A DNA stretch of 64,000 nucleotides. Origin: Kosakonia sp. SMBL-WEM22 (GTDB lineage Bacteria > Pseudomonadota > Gammaproteobacteria > Enterobacterales > Enterobacteriaceae). Below, piece by piece: positions 1-8,553 of this stretch. The position numbers were made by a program, and so were the translations under genes. Positions within the stretch are counted from its first letter, which is position 1. Each line of letters starts with the position of its first letter. The notes beneath the pieces were generated by a model. The model was not told the DNA's origin, did not search any database, and saw only the letters and a list, made by a program, of their open reading frames with translations. The stretch is from positions 186,001 through 250,000 of the forward strand of contig NZ_CP051488.1 in NCBI RefSeq assembly GCF_014490785.1, in the 5' to 3' direction.

Positions 1-1818
1 CCGCTGATCCTCGAACACAGCGATGTGGTGGTGCTGTGGAGCGCCAACCCGCTGAATACCCTTAAGATCGCCTGGAACGCCTCGGATGAGCAGGGTATTC
101 CCTACTTTGACGCGCTGCGCAACAGCGGCAAGCGGGTGATCTGTATCGATCCGATGCGATCGGAGACCGTCGATTTCCTCGGCGATCGCGCCGAGTGGAT
201 CGCGCCACATATGGGCACCGACGTGGCGCTGATGCTCGGCATCGCCCATACGCTGGTGGAGAACGGCTGGCAGGATAATGACTTTCTTGCTCGTTGCACC
301 GTGGGTTACGAGATTTTTGCCGCCTACCTCACCGGCGAAAGCGATGGCGTGGCGAAAACGGCGGAGTGGGCAGCAGGCATTTGCGGCATTGAAGCGGTTA
401 AAATCCGCGAACTGGCAGATGTTTTCCATAAAAACACCACCATGTTGATGGCGGGCTGGGGGATGCAGCGCCAGCAGTTTGGCGAGCAAAAACACTGGAT
501 GCTGGTGACGCTGGCGGCGATGCTGGGGCAGATCGGCACACCGGGCGGCGGGTTTGGCCTCTCTTATCACTTTGCCAACGGCGGCAACCCGACACGCCGC
601 GCGGCGGTGCTCGCTTCAATGCAGGGGCTGGTCAAAGGCGGTACCGACGCAGTACATAAATTCCCCGTCGCGCGCATCGTTGAAGCGCTGGAGAACCCAG
701 GCGCACCTTACCAGCACAACGGCATCAACGGGCACTTCCCGGATATCCGCTTTGTCTGGTGGGCAGGCGGCGCCAACTTTACCCATCATCAGGATACTAA
801 CCGCCTGATCCGCGCCTGGCAGAAGCCGGAACTGGTGGTGATCTCCGAGTGTTTCTGGACGGCTGCGGCGAAACACGCCGATATCGTGCTGCCTGCGACT
901 ACCTCGTTTGAGCGTAACGATCTGACGATGACCGGCGATTACAGCAACCAGCACCTGGTGCCGATGCAGCGCGTGGTGCCGCCGCAGTTTGAGGCGCGCG
1001 ATGACTTCGAGGTGTTTGCGGACTTAAGCGAGCGCTGGGAAGCGGGCGGGCGCGAGCGCTTTACCGAAGGGAAGAGCGATCTACAGTGGCTGGAGACCTT
1101 CTACATCATCGCTGGCGAGCGCGGGGCGAGCCAGCAGGTGACGCTGCCGCCGTTCGCGGAGTTCTGGCAGGCTAACCAGTTGATTGAGATGCCGCAGAGT
1201 GAGCAGAACGCGCGCTTTGTGCGTTACGCCGATTTCCGTCGCGATCCGCAGGCGCACCCGCTGAAAACGCCGAGCGGTAAAATCGAAATCTTCTCTGAGC
1301 GCATTGCAAGCTTTGGCTATGCCGACTGCCCGCCGCATCCGACATGGCTGGAGCCGGATGAGTGGCACGGCAACGCCGAGCCGGAGCAGCTGCAGGTGCT
1401 CTCTGCGCATCCGGCGCACCGCCTGCACAGCCAGCTCAACTTTACCCGTCTGCGCGAGGAGTATGCGGTTGCCGGGCGCGAGCCAATTACGCTCCATCCG
1501 CTCGATGCGCAGGCGCGCGGCATTGCGCCGGGCGATGTGGTGCGGGTGTGGAACCAGCGCGGGCAGGTGCTGGCGGGGGCGGTGGTGAGCAGCGGCATTA
1601 AGCCTGGTGTGATCTGCATTCATGAAGGGGCCTGGCCTGATCTTGAGCCAGCGGCAGACGGGCTGTGTAAAAACGGCGCGGTGAACGTGCTGACCAAAGA
1701 TCTGCCCAGCTCGCGGCTGGGCAATGGCTGCGCTGGCAACACGGCGCTGGCGTGGGTCGAGAAATACCGCGGCCCGGCGCTTACGCTGACGGCGTTTGAT
1801 CCGCCTGCCAGCTCATGA
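1..1818 (+). CDS. bisC: Biotin sulfoxide reductase, molybdopterin enzyme (5' end outside window)
   Basis: The frame is open from base 1, so the gene begins upstream; about 605 C-terminal residues are visible of the roughly 775 usual for BisC. The family reduces biotin sulfoxide and methionine sulfoxide using a bis-MGD molybdenum cofactor. Visible family features are the molybdopterin oxidoreductase core (WGMQRQQFGEQ, GQIGTPGGGFG, ADIVLPATTSFERND) and the C-terminal molydopterin-dinucleotide-binding domain (SAHPAHRLHSQLN, GDVVRVWNQRGQ). The catalytic serine region lies upstream of the window. The gene is followed by yiaC on the opposite strand, as in E. coli, and their 3' ends overlap by 38 bases. 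Assignment to BisC rather than the paralogue TorZ rests on this synteny plus overall similarity. Confidence 0.9.
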   Translation, partial: PLILEHSDVVVLWSANPLNTLKIAWNASDEQGIPYFDALRNSGKRVICIDPMRSETVDFLGDRAEWIAPHMGTDVALMLGIAHTLVENGWQDNDFLARCTVGYEIFAAYLTGESDGVAKTAEWAAGICGIEAVKIRELADVFHKNTTMLMAGWGMQRQQFGEQKHWMLVTLAAMLGQIGTPGGGFGLSYHFANGGNPTRRAAVLASMQGLVKGGTDAVHKFPVARIVEALENPGAPYQHNGINGHFPDIRFVWWAGGANFTHHQDTNRLIRAWQKPELVVISECFWTAAAKHADIVLPATTSFERNDLTMTGDYSNQHLVPMQRVVPPQFEARDDFEVFADLSERWEAGGRERFTEGKSDLQWLETFYIIAGERGASQQVTLPPFAEFWQANQLIEMPQSEQNARFVRYADFRRDPQAHPLKTPSGKIEIFSERIASFGYADCPPHPTWLEPDEWHGNAEPEQLQVLSAHPAHRLHSQLNFTRLREEYAVAGREPITLHPLDAQARGIAPGDVVRVWNQRGQVLAGAVVSSGIKPGVICIHEGAWPDLEPAADGLCKNGAVNVLTKDLPSSRLGNGCAGNTALAWVEKYRGPALTLTAFDPPASS

Positions 1819-2227
1819 TCCACGTCGGATGAGCGGTCTCCTCCTGCCATGCGCGTTCGGTAATGGTAAAGCCCTGCGCATGGTAGAAGTTCACCGCCCG
1901 CTCATTCTGCTGGTAAACCTCAAGGCTTAAGCGGGAAAAGTGCTGTTTAACATGATTAATCAGCGCTTTCCCGAATCCCTGGCCAAACGCCTGCGGGCGC
2001 ACAAACAGTGCGCCGATAAACTGCTCATCCATCACGCTGATAAACCCCTGCAACTGGCCCTCTTGCTCAACAACCCAGGTTTTCGCCGAGGGAAGGTAGG
2101 CGTCACGCACCAGCGCTTCGCTCTCCTGCCAGTAGCTGGCTTTAATAAAGGGGTGCGCGAGGGTGGTGCTCTCCAGCCATAGCGCCAGCAGCGGGGTTAA
2201 GTCTTCACTATTCCATGCGCGAATCAT
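1781..2227 (-). CDS. yiaC: GNAT-family N-acetyltransferase YiaC
   Basis: A 148-residue GNAT acetyltransferase. The acetyl-CoA-binding segment is visible (FVRPQAFGQGFGKALINHVKQ, R/Q-x-x-G-x-G/A type), followed by the C-terminal strand NFYHAQGFTITERAWQEETAHP. E. coli YiaC (146 aa) is a protein lysine acetyltransferase; here only the fold and synteny are visible. The chosen start (MIRAWNSED) lies about 20 bases inside the end of tag and follows an AGGAGG-like sequence within that gene's end, indicating translational coupling. Its 3' end overlaps the convergent bisC. The longer upstream frame has no family similarity and was discarded. Confidence 0.88.
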   Translation of the reverse strand: MIRAWNSEDLTPLLALWLESTTLAHPFIKASYWQESEALVRDAYLPSAKTWVVEQEGQLQGFISVMDEQFIGALFVRPQAFGQGFGKALINHVKQHFSRLSLEVYQQNERAVNFYHAQGFTITERAWQEETAHPTWIMSWQADQTPSA

Positions 2228-2786
2228 GTGTTCCTCCTGGGTAACAGATGCAGCCGACGACGTGGTCATTAACCAGGCCGCAGGCCTGCATAAAGGCATA
2301 ACAGATAGTTGAACCGACAAATTTAAAGCCACGTTTTTTTAGCGCTTTTGATAAGGCATCGGAAACGGGCGTTGAGGCGGGGATTTCTGCGAGCAGGGCG
2401 GCGTGCGCGATCTGCGGCTGGTTATCGACGAATCCCCAGATAAAATCTGAAAATGACTCGCCGTTGGCTTCCATTGCCAGGTAGGCGCGCGCATTGCCAA
2501 TAATCGCTTCAATCTTGCCGCGATGGCGAATAATCCCGGCATTTTGCAACAAATTATCCACATCCTGCGCCGTCATGGCGGCCACGCGCTGTGGGTCAAA
2601 GTTGTGGAAAGCGTGACGATAATTCTCACGCTTTTTCAACACCGTAATCCATGACAACCCCGCCTGCTGCCCTTCGAGACAGAGCATCTCGAACAGCTTT
2701 TTACCCTCTCTTTGCGGGACGCCCCACTCGTTATCGTGATAATCGAGATAGAGCGGGTCCTGCGTCACCCAACCACAACGCTGCAT
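2208..2786 (-). CDS. tag: DNA-3-methyladenine glycosylase I
   Basis: A 192-residue protein matching E. coli Tag (187 aa) along its length, including RCGWVTQDPLYLDYHDNEWGVP at the N-terminus and CGLVNDHVVGCICYPG at the C-terminus. It excises 3-methyladenine from alkylated DNA in base excision repair. The Cys and His residues that bind the structural zinc (near C4 and H17, and in the C-terminal HVVGC segment) are present. Of two close ATG codons, the second is chosen because a GGAG lies seven bases before it, whereas the first nearly touches the ribosome site. It forms an overlapping pair with yiaC. Confidence 0.93.
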   Translation of the reverse strand: MQRCGWVTQDPLYLDYHDNEWGVPQREGKKLFEMLCLEGQQAGLSWITVLKKRENYRHAFHNFDPQRVAAMTAQDVDNLLQNAGIIRHRGKIEAIIGNARAYLAMEANGESFSDFIWGFVDNQPQIAHAALLAEIPASTPVSDALSKALKKRGFKFVGSTICYAFMQACGLVNDHVVGCICYPGGTHDSRME

Positions 2787-2933
2787 ATCCATACTCCGTT
2801 TGTGCAGGAAAAATAAACGTCGGCCTGCCTTGACGTAAACTCCAGAAAGACAATATTTATTACAGGGATTTTTCCCGTTCTAACAACGATAACTATTACG
2901 CCGATTTCGGCTCTTCTCTGGAGTCGTAAAACA

Positions 2934-3614
2934 ATGAAAATAACCCGCAGTGGCCTGATGATGTCGCTGCTGCCTGCCTGTCTGCTTTTTTCTCAGACGG
3001 CGGCGGCGTGGCAGCAAGAGTATGTCGGTGCTGATGATACCGATGGACGCTATCGCTGGGATAGCGAGCGGCAACCCCGTTATAACGATATTCTTGAAGA
3101 GCGCATTCGTTCGACGCAAAACTCGCCGGGGCTGGCGATTAATCTATCCGATACGTCGCCGCTCGATACGATTAGCACCATGAGTCTGGGCTGGAATATT
3201 CCACTCTCAAGTCACGTTACTACCGGCCCGGTGGCGGTGTGGCACTACGATGGCTCAACGACCTCAATGTATAACGAATTTGGCGACAGCGCGACCAACG
3301 TGCAGTACAGCGATCCGCTGTGGCACGCCAGCGTCAGTTCGCTGGGCTGGCGCGTCGATAGCCGCTTTGGCGATCTTCGCCCGTGGGCGCAGGTCAGCGT
3401 TAATCAGCAGTTTGGCGAAAATGTCTGGAAGAGCCAGTCGGGCCTCTATCGCCTTACCGCCGCCAACCAGTACGGTAACTGGATGGATGTGACGCTGGGT
3501 GCCGATATGCTGCTCAACCCGCACCTCGCCGCCTATGCCTCGCTGTCGCAGTCGGAAAACGAGACCTGGGGGCAGAACTACCTTTACAGCGTGGGGGTCA
3601 GCGCCCGTTTTTAG
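2934..3614 (+). CDS. yhjY: Predicted outer-membrane beta-barrel protein YhjY
   Basis: A 226-residue protein with a signal peptide of about 25 residues (LPACLLFSQTAAAW) and a mature part rich in alternating aromatic/polar strands ending in aromatic Phe (SVGVSARF), the typical signature of a barrel inserted by BamA. It resembles the C-terminal barrel of autotransporters without a passenger. Length and position between tag and yhjX match E. coli YhjY (about 232 aa), whose function is not established. It is divergent from tag and shares an intergenic region of about 150 bases with it. Confidence 0.82.
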   Translation: MKITRSGLMMSLLPACLLFSQTAAAWQQEYVGADDTDGRYRWDSERQPRYNDILEERIRSTQNSPGLAINLSDTSPLDTISTMSLGWNIPLSSHVTTGPVAVWHYDGSTTSMYNEFGDSATNVQYSDPLWHASVSSLGWRVDSRFGDLRPWAQVSVNQQFGENVWKSQSGLYRLTAANQYGNWMDVTLGADMLLNPHLAAYASLSQSENETWGQNYLYSVGVSARF

Positions 3615-3741
3615 CCCGATTAAAACAATCTTTTTACACTCTGGAAACAATAGCGGCGCGTTTTATATTGATAGTATGTACTAACTCACACTTACTATTC
3701 GCTACAGTGATATTTCGAGCGGTCATTCATTCCCGTTCCGC

Positions 3742-3772
3742 GGCATTTCATTCCTCTCTCGCTGCATTTCAT
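3742..3772 (+). promoter_or_regulatory. Apparent YpdB direct-repeat binding site upstream of yhjX
   Basis: GGCATTTCAT at 3742-3751 is followed, after exactly 11 bases, by TGCATTTCAT at 3763-3772. The published E. coli YpdB target in the yhjX promoter is a direct repeat of GGCATTTCAT with an 11-base spacer, so 19 of 20 motif positions agree. YpdA/YpdB is a LytS/LytTR two-component system responding to external pyruvate and inducing yhjX. The site sits 84 bases before the chosen yhjX start. Confidence 0.85.
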
Positions 3773-3855
3773 GCCTTTTTTACCCAGGCATGAAATGCGC
3801 TTCGTTATGGTTGTCGGCAGTGAATTCCTTTTTATTCTTCTGCGGGACAACTGCC

Positions 3856-5058
3856 ATGAATAGTTCCTTTGCTCAACACACTCGCTGGCTGACGCTGGTC
3901 GGCACCATCATCACGCAGTTTGCGTTAGGGTCGGTTTATACCTGGAGTTTGTTCAACAGTTCGCTGGCTGAAAAACTGGGGGAGCCGGTAAGCCAGGTCG
4001 CCTTCTCCTTTGGCTTGTTGAGCCTTGGCCTCGCGCTCTCCTCCTCGGTAGCCGGTAAACTGCAGGAGCGTTTTGGCGTGAAACGCGTCACCATCGCCTC
4101 CGGCCTGCTGCTCGGGCTTGGCTTCTTCCTTACCGCGCATGCGACCAATTTGATGATGCTGTGGCTCAGTGCAGGCGTGCTGGTTGGCCTGGCAGATGGC
4201 GCGGGCTACCTGTTAACCCTCTCTAACTGCGTGAAGTGGTTCCCGGAGCGCAAAGGGTTGATCTCTGCCTTCTCCATTGGCTCTTACGGCCTTGGTAGCC
4301 TCGGTTTTAAATTTATCGACAGCCACCTGCTGGCAACCGTCGGCCTGGAAAAGACCTTCATGATTTGGGGCGCCATCACGCTGGTGATGATTGTCTTCGG
4401 CGCGATGCTGATGACCGATGCACCGTTGCAGAAAGCCTCCACCATTAACGGTGTGGTGGAAAACGACTTCACGCTGGCGCAGTCAATGCGTAAACCGCAG
4501 TACTGGATGCTGGCGGTAATGTTCCTGACCGCCTGCATGAGCGGCCTGTATGTAATTGGTGTGGCGAAAGATATCGCGCAGGGGATGGTACATCTTGATA
4601 TGGCGACGGCTGCCAATGCGGTAACGGTGATTGCGATTGCCAACCTTAGCGGCCGCCTGGTACTGGGTATCCTCTCTGACAAGATTGCCCGCATCCGCGT
4701 CATTACTATCGGCCAGGTGATTTCATTAGTCGGCATGGCCGCACTGCTCTTCGCACCGCTGAACGCCGTGAGCTTCTTTGCTGCCATCGCCTGCGTTGCT
4801 TTCAACTTCGGCGGCACCATCACCGTCTTCCCATCGCTGGTGAGTGAGTTCTTCGGCCTCAACAACCTGGCGAAAAACTACGGCGTGATTTACCTCGGTT
4901 TCGGTATCGGTAGCATCTGTGGCTCGATTATCGCCTCATTGTTCGGCGGCTTTTATGTCACCTTCTGTGTCATCTTCGCCCTGCTGATCCTCTCGCTGGC
5001 GCTCTCCACCACCATTCGCCAGCCGCAGCGCGAGGTCTACCAGCAAGCGCACGCGTAA
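3856..5058 (+). CDS. yhjX: MFS transporter YhjX (OxlT-like, pyruvate-induced)
   Basis: A 400-residue, twelve-helix major facilitator protein of the oxalate/formate antiporter-like family (E. coli YhjX is 402 aa). Family features include the early LGSVYTWSLFNSSLAE segment and the inter-helix LQERFGVKRV loop. In E. coli the gene is the sole strongly induced target of the YpdA/YpdB pyruvate sensor; the transported substrate is not settled. The start MNSSFAQHTRW is preferred over an in-frame ATG 66 bases upstream because the extension is not family-like. The YpdB-type site at 3742-3772 supports its regulation. Confidence 0.92.
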   Translation: MNSSFAQHTRWLTLVGTIITQFALGSVYTWSLFNSSLAEKLGEPVSQVAFSFGLLSLGLALSSSVAGKLQERFGVKRVTIASGLLLGLGFFLTAHATNLMMLWLSAGVLVGLADGAGYLLTLSNCVKWFPERKGLISAFSIGSYGLGSLGFKFIDSHLLATVGLEKTFMIWGAITLVMIVFGAMLMTDAPLQKASTINGVVENDFTLAQSMRKPQYWMLAVMFLTACMSGLYVIGVAKDIAQGMVHLDMATAANAVTVIAIANLSGRLVLGILSDKIARIRVITIGQVISLVGMAALLFAPLNAVSFFAAIACVAFNFGGTITVFPSLVSEFFGLNNLAKNYGVIYLGFGIGSICGSIIASLFGGFYVTFCVIFALLILSLALSTTIRQPQREVYQQAHA

Positions 5059-5082
5059 TAACGAACTGGCTACACCTTTGCA

Positions 5083-5112
5083 GGCCGCGACAATCGTCGC
5101 GGCCTTGTTATT
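5083..5112 (+). terminator. Rho-independent terminator after yhjX
   Basis: A perfect nine-base-pair stem GGCCGCGAC/GTCGCGGCC with a four-base loop (5083-5104) is followed by TTGTTATTTTC. It lies 24 bases after the yhjX stop. Confidence 0.8.
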
Positions 5113-5221
5113 TTCTGAATTTCTCACGCCATCAACGATTGTTGCGGGCGATCGCAATGCTAACTTTCACGGCCCGCTATGATTTCGCCCTGCCATCCGT
5201 TGCGTAAAGGGTGGGGTTCTA

Positions 5222-5243
5222 TATGTACAGGTACTTGTACGTG
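5222..5243 (+). promoter_or_regulatory. Probable YefM/YoeB operator with two TGTAC boxes
   Basis: TGTACA at 5224-5229 and TGTACG at 5236-5241 are spaced 12 bases start-to-start, about 45 bases before the antitoxin start. Known yefM-yoeB operators carry repeated TGTACA-centred palindromes bound by YefM and the YefM-YoeB complex, so autoregulation is likely. The call is based on motif similarity alone. Confidence 0.65.
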
Positions 5244-5282
5244 AGCTATAGTGTCTCGCGTAACAGAACCTGGGAGATGAAT

Positions 5283-5531
5283 ATGCAACATGTTAACTAC
5301 ACCGACGCCCGCCAGAACCTGGCCTCGCTGATGCAGCAGGCAAATGACGAGCTGGCACCGATCCTTGTCACCCGCAAAGGGGCTAAAAGCGTGGTGGTTA
5401 TCGATGCCGAGGAGTTTGCCTCTATGCAAGAGACGCTTCATCTGTTCAGTAATCCGGTCAACGCCGCGCATATTGAGCGCAGCATCCAACAGGCGGAAAG
5501 CGGCGACCTACAGGAATATACATTTGAATGA
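5283..5531 (+). CDS. yefM: Antitoxin of the YefM/Phd family
   Basis: An 82-residue protein with the Phd/YefM N-terminal DNA-binding fold (YTDARQNLASLMQQANDELAPILVTRKGAKSVVVIDAEEF) and an acidic, probably disordered C-terminal tail that would wrap the toxin. The second of two close ATGs is taken as start because GGGAG lies six bases before it, while the first ATG abuts the ribosome site. The gene overlaps yoeB by ATGA. The pair is absent between yhjX and eptB in E. coli K-12, so it is a local insertion. Confidence 0.9.
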   Translation: MQHVNYTDARQNLASLMQQANDELAPILVTRKGAKSVVVIDAEEFASMQETLHLFSNPVNAAHIERSIQQAESGDLQEYTFE

Positions 5532-5788
5532 CGCCCAGGATAACGCCGGAAGCGCAAGCTGATATAGATTTCTGGAAGCAGAACGACCCTAAGGTAAAGC
5601 AGAAGATTGATACCCTCGTCAGGGATGCGCTTGAGCACCCTTTTCAGGGGCTCGGAAAGCCGGAAGCGCTTAAGCACCATAAACCGCTCTGGTCGCGCCG
5701 CATCACCAAAGAGCATCGACTCGTTTACTACATAAAAGATGACTCGCTGATCATCGTTTCTTGCCGCTACCACTACGTAAATCTTTAA
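5528..5788 (+). CDS. yoeB: Toxin YoeB, ribosome-dependent mRNA endonuclease
   Basis: An 86-residue RelE/ParE-superfamily toxin. Residues aligned with the E. coli YoeB active site are present: E46 (KPEALKHH), R64 (RRITKEHRLVYY) and the terminal CRYHY with H82. YoeB enters the ribosomal A site and cuts mRNA, and is neutralised by YefM. The start ATG overlaps the yefM stop (ATGA), implying coupled translation. The C-terminus extends three residues past the usual final tyrosine (YVNL ending). All catalytic residues are intact, so the toxin is probably functional. Confidence 0.92.
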   Translation: MTPRITPEAQADIDFWKQNDPKVKQKIDTLVRDALEHPFQGLGKPEALKHHKPLWSRRITKEHRLVYYIKDDSLIIVSCRYHYVNL

Positions 5789-5794
5789 TGCCTG

Positions 5795-5820
5795 GCCTCG
5801 CTTTCGCGAGGCTTTTCTCT
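5795..5820 (+). terminator. Rho-independent terminator after yoeB
   Basis: Stem GCCTCGC/GCGAGGC with a TTTC loop (5795-5812), followed immediately by TTTTCTCT. It begins seven bases past the yoeB stop. Confidence 0.85.
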
Positions 5821-5891
5821 CTCTGCGCCGCACACTTTCCGCAAAGCGACTATCCTTATTAATCAGGTTCATCCAACAGAAGGAGTCACAA

Positions 5892-6323
5892 ATGTCTTTA
5901 GAGAAAGTGGTTTACCGTGCTAAAGCGAAAGCAACCGGGGGACGCGATGGCCGTGCAACCTCCTCTGATGGGGTGCTGGATGTAAAACTGGGCGTACCGA
6001 AAGAGATGGGCGGCCCAGGCGGCGAAGTAACCAACCCGGAACAGCTTTTCGCAGCGGGCTACTCGGCCTGTTTCCTTGGCGCGCTAAAACACGTTGCGGC
6101 GAGCGAGAAGAAGCACGTGCCGCAGGATGCGTACATTGAAGGTCAGGTAGGTATTGGGCCGTTGCCGACCGGTTTTGGTATCGAAGCGCAGCTGGATATC
6201 CACCTGCCGGGCATGGATCACAAAGAGGCGGAAGAGCTGGTGCAAAAGGCGCATATTGTCTGCCCTTACTCTAATGCCACCCGCGGCAACATTGATGTAA
6301 AACTCAATGTAATCACCTCCTGA
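5892..6323 (+). CDS. ohr: Ohr-type organic hydroperoxide resistance protein (OsmC superfamily)
   Basis: A 143-residue OsmC/Ohr protein. The two redox cysteines are visible: the peroxidatic Cys at C60 (AAGYSACFLGAL) and the second at C124 (AHIVCPYSNATRGNIDV), with the conserved Arg in the GRDGRATSSDG loop. The family reduces organic hydroperoxides with lipoylated proteins as electron donors. An AGAAGGAG ribosome site sits just before the start. The Ohr subgroup is favoured over OsmC by the length and the CPYSNATRGN motif. No OhrR regulator gene is adjacent. Confidence 0.9.
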   Translation: MSLEKVVYRAKAKATGGRDGRATSSDGVLDVKLGVPKEMGGPGGEVTNPEQLFAAGYSACFLGALKHVAASEKKHVPQDAYIEGQVGIGPLPTGFGIEAQLDIHLPGMDHKEAEELVQKAHIVCPYSNATRGNIDVKLNVITS

Positions 6324-6535
6324 TAACCGATTGCGGTTAACATTTTTGTCATCGGCCATCTATTTTTTGTAAATATATGGCCGAATCTCACTTCCCATTG
6401 ACACTTTTCCCTGCCGCTATGGTCTACTTAGCGCGCTTCAGAAGTTTCACGTATTAACTTCCTTCGCAATTTTTAGCCTGACGCGTGAATGACTCTCGCT
6501 TTCAGGAGCTTTTTCCTCTTTTTTGAGTTGCTTGC

Positions 6536-8218
6536 ATGAACTATATCAAAGCGATAACCCAGCAGAAGTTGAGCTTCCTGCTTGCGTTGTATATCGGCCT
6601 GTTTATGAATAGCGCTGTGTTTTACCGTCGGTTCGATGGTTACGCGCACGCATTCACCCCGCTGAAAGGGCTCTCCGCTGCCGTTGAGCTGGTCGCGACC
6701 GTACTGGTTACCTTCTTCTTGCTCCGTGTCCTGTCGCTGTTCGGCCGACGCGTCTGGCGTATCCTTACCTCGCTGATTGTGGTCTTCTCCGCCGCCGCCA
6801 GCTACTACATGACTTTCCTTAACGTGGTGATTGGCTACGGCATCATCGCCTCGGTGATGACCACGGATATTGATCTCTCCAAAGAGGTGGTGGGTTGGCA
6901 GCTGTTCGCCTGGATCGTGGCAGTGAGCGCGCTGCCGCTGCTCTTTATCTGGCATAACCGCTGCCGCGACACCCTGTTGCGCCAGCTGCGTCAGCCTGGC
7001 GCGCGCATGCGCAGCGCAGGGCTGGTGGTGTTAGCCGGGCTGCTGGTGTGGGGGCCGATTCGCCTGATGGATGTGCAGCAGAAGCAGACCGAACGCGCCT
7101 CGGGCGTGGATCTGCCAAGCTACGGCGGCGTAGTCGCAAACTCCTATCTGCCCTCCAACTGGCTTTCGGCGCTGGGGCTTTATGCCTGGGCGCGGGTCGA
7201 TGAGTCTTCAGACAACAGCTCATTGATGAACCCGGCGACGAAGTTCACTTACGTTGCGCCGAAGGATCTTGATGACACCTGGGTGGTGTTTATCATCGGC
7301 GAGACCACGCGCTGGGACCATATGGGCATGCTCGGCTATGAGCGTAATACCACGCCGAAGCTGGCGCAGGAGAAGAACCTCGTCGCCTTCCGCGGATACT
7401 CGTGCGATACCGCAACCAAACTCTCGTTGCGCTGTATGTTTGTGCGCGAAGGCGGCGCGGAGCCCAACCCGCAGCGTACGCTGAAAGAGCAGAATATTTT
7501 CGCGGTGCTCAAGCAGCTTGGCTTCTCCAGCGATCTCTACGCCATGCAGAGCGAAATGTGGTTCTACAGCAACACCATGGCGGACAATATCGCCTACCGA
7601 GAGCAGATTGGCGCTGAGCCGCGCAACCGCGGCAAGCATGTTGATGACATGCTGCTGGTCGACGAGATGGATCGCTCGCTGGCGGATAACGCCAACGGTA
7701 AGCATATGATTATTCTCCACACCAAAGGCTCGCACTTTAACTACACCCAGCGTTACCCGCGCAGCTTCGCGCAGTGGAAACCGGAGTGTATGGGCGTGGA
7801 TCGCAAGTGCAGTAAAGAGGAGATGATTAACTCCTTCGATAACTCGGTGACCTATGTCGATCACTTTATTGATAGCGTGATCGATAAGATGCGCGACCGT
7901 AAAGCGATTGTGTTTTACGCAGCGGATCACGGTGAGTCGATCAATGAGCAGGAGCACCTGCACGGCACGCCGCGCCATATGGCACCGCCGGAGCAGTTCC
8001 GCGTGCCGATGATGGTGTGGATGTCTGATAAGTACCTTGAAGACCCGCAGAAGGCACAAATGCTGGCGCAGCTTAAGCAGCAGGCGGCCTACAAAGCGCC
8101 GCGCCGCCACGTTGAGCTGTACGACACCATTATGGGTTGCCTCGGTTATACCTCGCCGGACGGTGGGATTAACGAGAACAACAACTGGTGCCGTTTGCCG
8201 GCGCAGGGCGCGAAGTAA
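6536..8218 (+). CDS. eptB: Kdo2-lipid A phosphoethanolamine transferase EptB
   Basis: A 560-residue inner-membrane enzyme (E. coli EptB 563 aa) with about five N-terminal transmembrane helices in the first 190 residues and a periplasmic alkaline-phosphatase-like domain. The nucleophile segment FIIGETTRW places the catalytic Thr near T257, and metal-binding AADHGES lies in the C-terminal part. It adds phosphoethanolamine to the outer Kdo of lipopolysaccharide, lowering surface negative charge. In E. coli it is controlled by sigma-E, calcium and the small RNA MgrR; none of these is visible here. The neighbouring tRNA-Pro downstream preserves E. coli gene order. Confidence 0.94.
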   Translation: MNYIKAITQQKLSFLLALYIGLFMNSAVFYRRFDGYAHAFTPLKGLSAAVELVATVLVTFFLLRVLSLFGRRVWRILTSLIVVFSAAASYYMTFLNVVIGYGIIASVMTTDIDLSKEVVGWQLFAWIVAVSALPLLFIWHNRCRDTLLRQLRQPGARMRSAGLVVLAGLLVWGPIRLMDVQQKQTERASGVDLPSYGGVVANSYLPSNWLSALGLYAWARVDESSDNSSLMNPATKFTYVAPKDLDDTWVVFIIGETTRWDHMGMLGYERNTTPKLAQEKNLVAFRGYSCDTATKLSLRCMFVREGGAEPNPQRTLKEQNIFAVLKQLGFSSDLYAMQSEMWFYSNTMADNIAYREQIGAEPRNRGKHVDDMLLVDEMDRSLADNANGKHMIILHTKGSHFNYTQRYPRSFAQWKPECMGVDRKCSKEEMINSFDNSVTYVDHFIDSVIDKMRDRKAIVFYAADHGESINEQEHLHGTPRHMAPPEQFRVPMMVWMSDKYLEDPQKAQMLAQLKQQAAYKAPRRHVELYDTIMGCLGYTSPDGGINENNNWCRLPAQGAK

Positions 8219-8308
8219 CGCGCTGCTGGCTTTCTCGCCAGTCAGTTAGCTTTTTTCGATTAAAGGATTGACGGAGCATGCCGGCGGCAGTAAGATGCGC
8301 CCCGCATT

Positions 8309-8385
<77 letters not shown>

Positions 8386-8391
8386 AATTTG

Positions 8392-8418
8392 AAAACCCCG
8401 CCTCGGCGGGGTTTTTTG
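8392..8418 (+). terminator. Rho-independent terminator after tRNA-Pro
   Basis: Stem AAAACCCCGCC/GGCGGGGTTTT with a TC-centred loop, followed by further T residues. It starts seven bases after the tRNA CCA end. Confidence 0.9.
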
Positions 8419-8431
8419 CATCTGAAGTAAA

Positions 8432-8547
8432 GAGGATGAGAACCTCCGGGGGTGGAGGTTCGACTCGAGCGCAGCGAGAGAACGTTGCGCAGCAACGGCC
8501 CGCAGGGCGAGCCACGCAGTGGCGAGTCATCCTCTGGCACCGACCAA
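8432..8547 (+). repeat. tRNA-3'-end-like remnant carrying short hairpins with GCA loops
   Basis: A GAGGATGA/TCATCCTC inverted pair (8432-8439 and 8527-8534) brackets a run of small stem-loops. CGTTGC-GCA-GCAACG, GCCC-GCA-GGGC and GCCAC-GCA-GTGGC are perfect stems with the identical loop GCA, and a CTCG/CGAG stem precedes them. The ending CACCGACCAAATT copies the acceptor end and downstream bases of the adjacent tRNA-Pro, and the AGGTTCGA preceding the hairpins resembles a T-arm. It looks like a decayed tRNA copy whose T-arm region was expanded by palindromes. No tRNA can fold from it. Confidence 0.7.
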
Positions 8548-8553
8548 ATTCAG

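Noticed and set aside
7220..8110. 296-residue minus-strand frame opposite eptB
   Set aside because: A shadow of eptB; His/Arg/Val-rich composition typical of reversed high-GC coding sequence.
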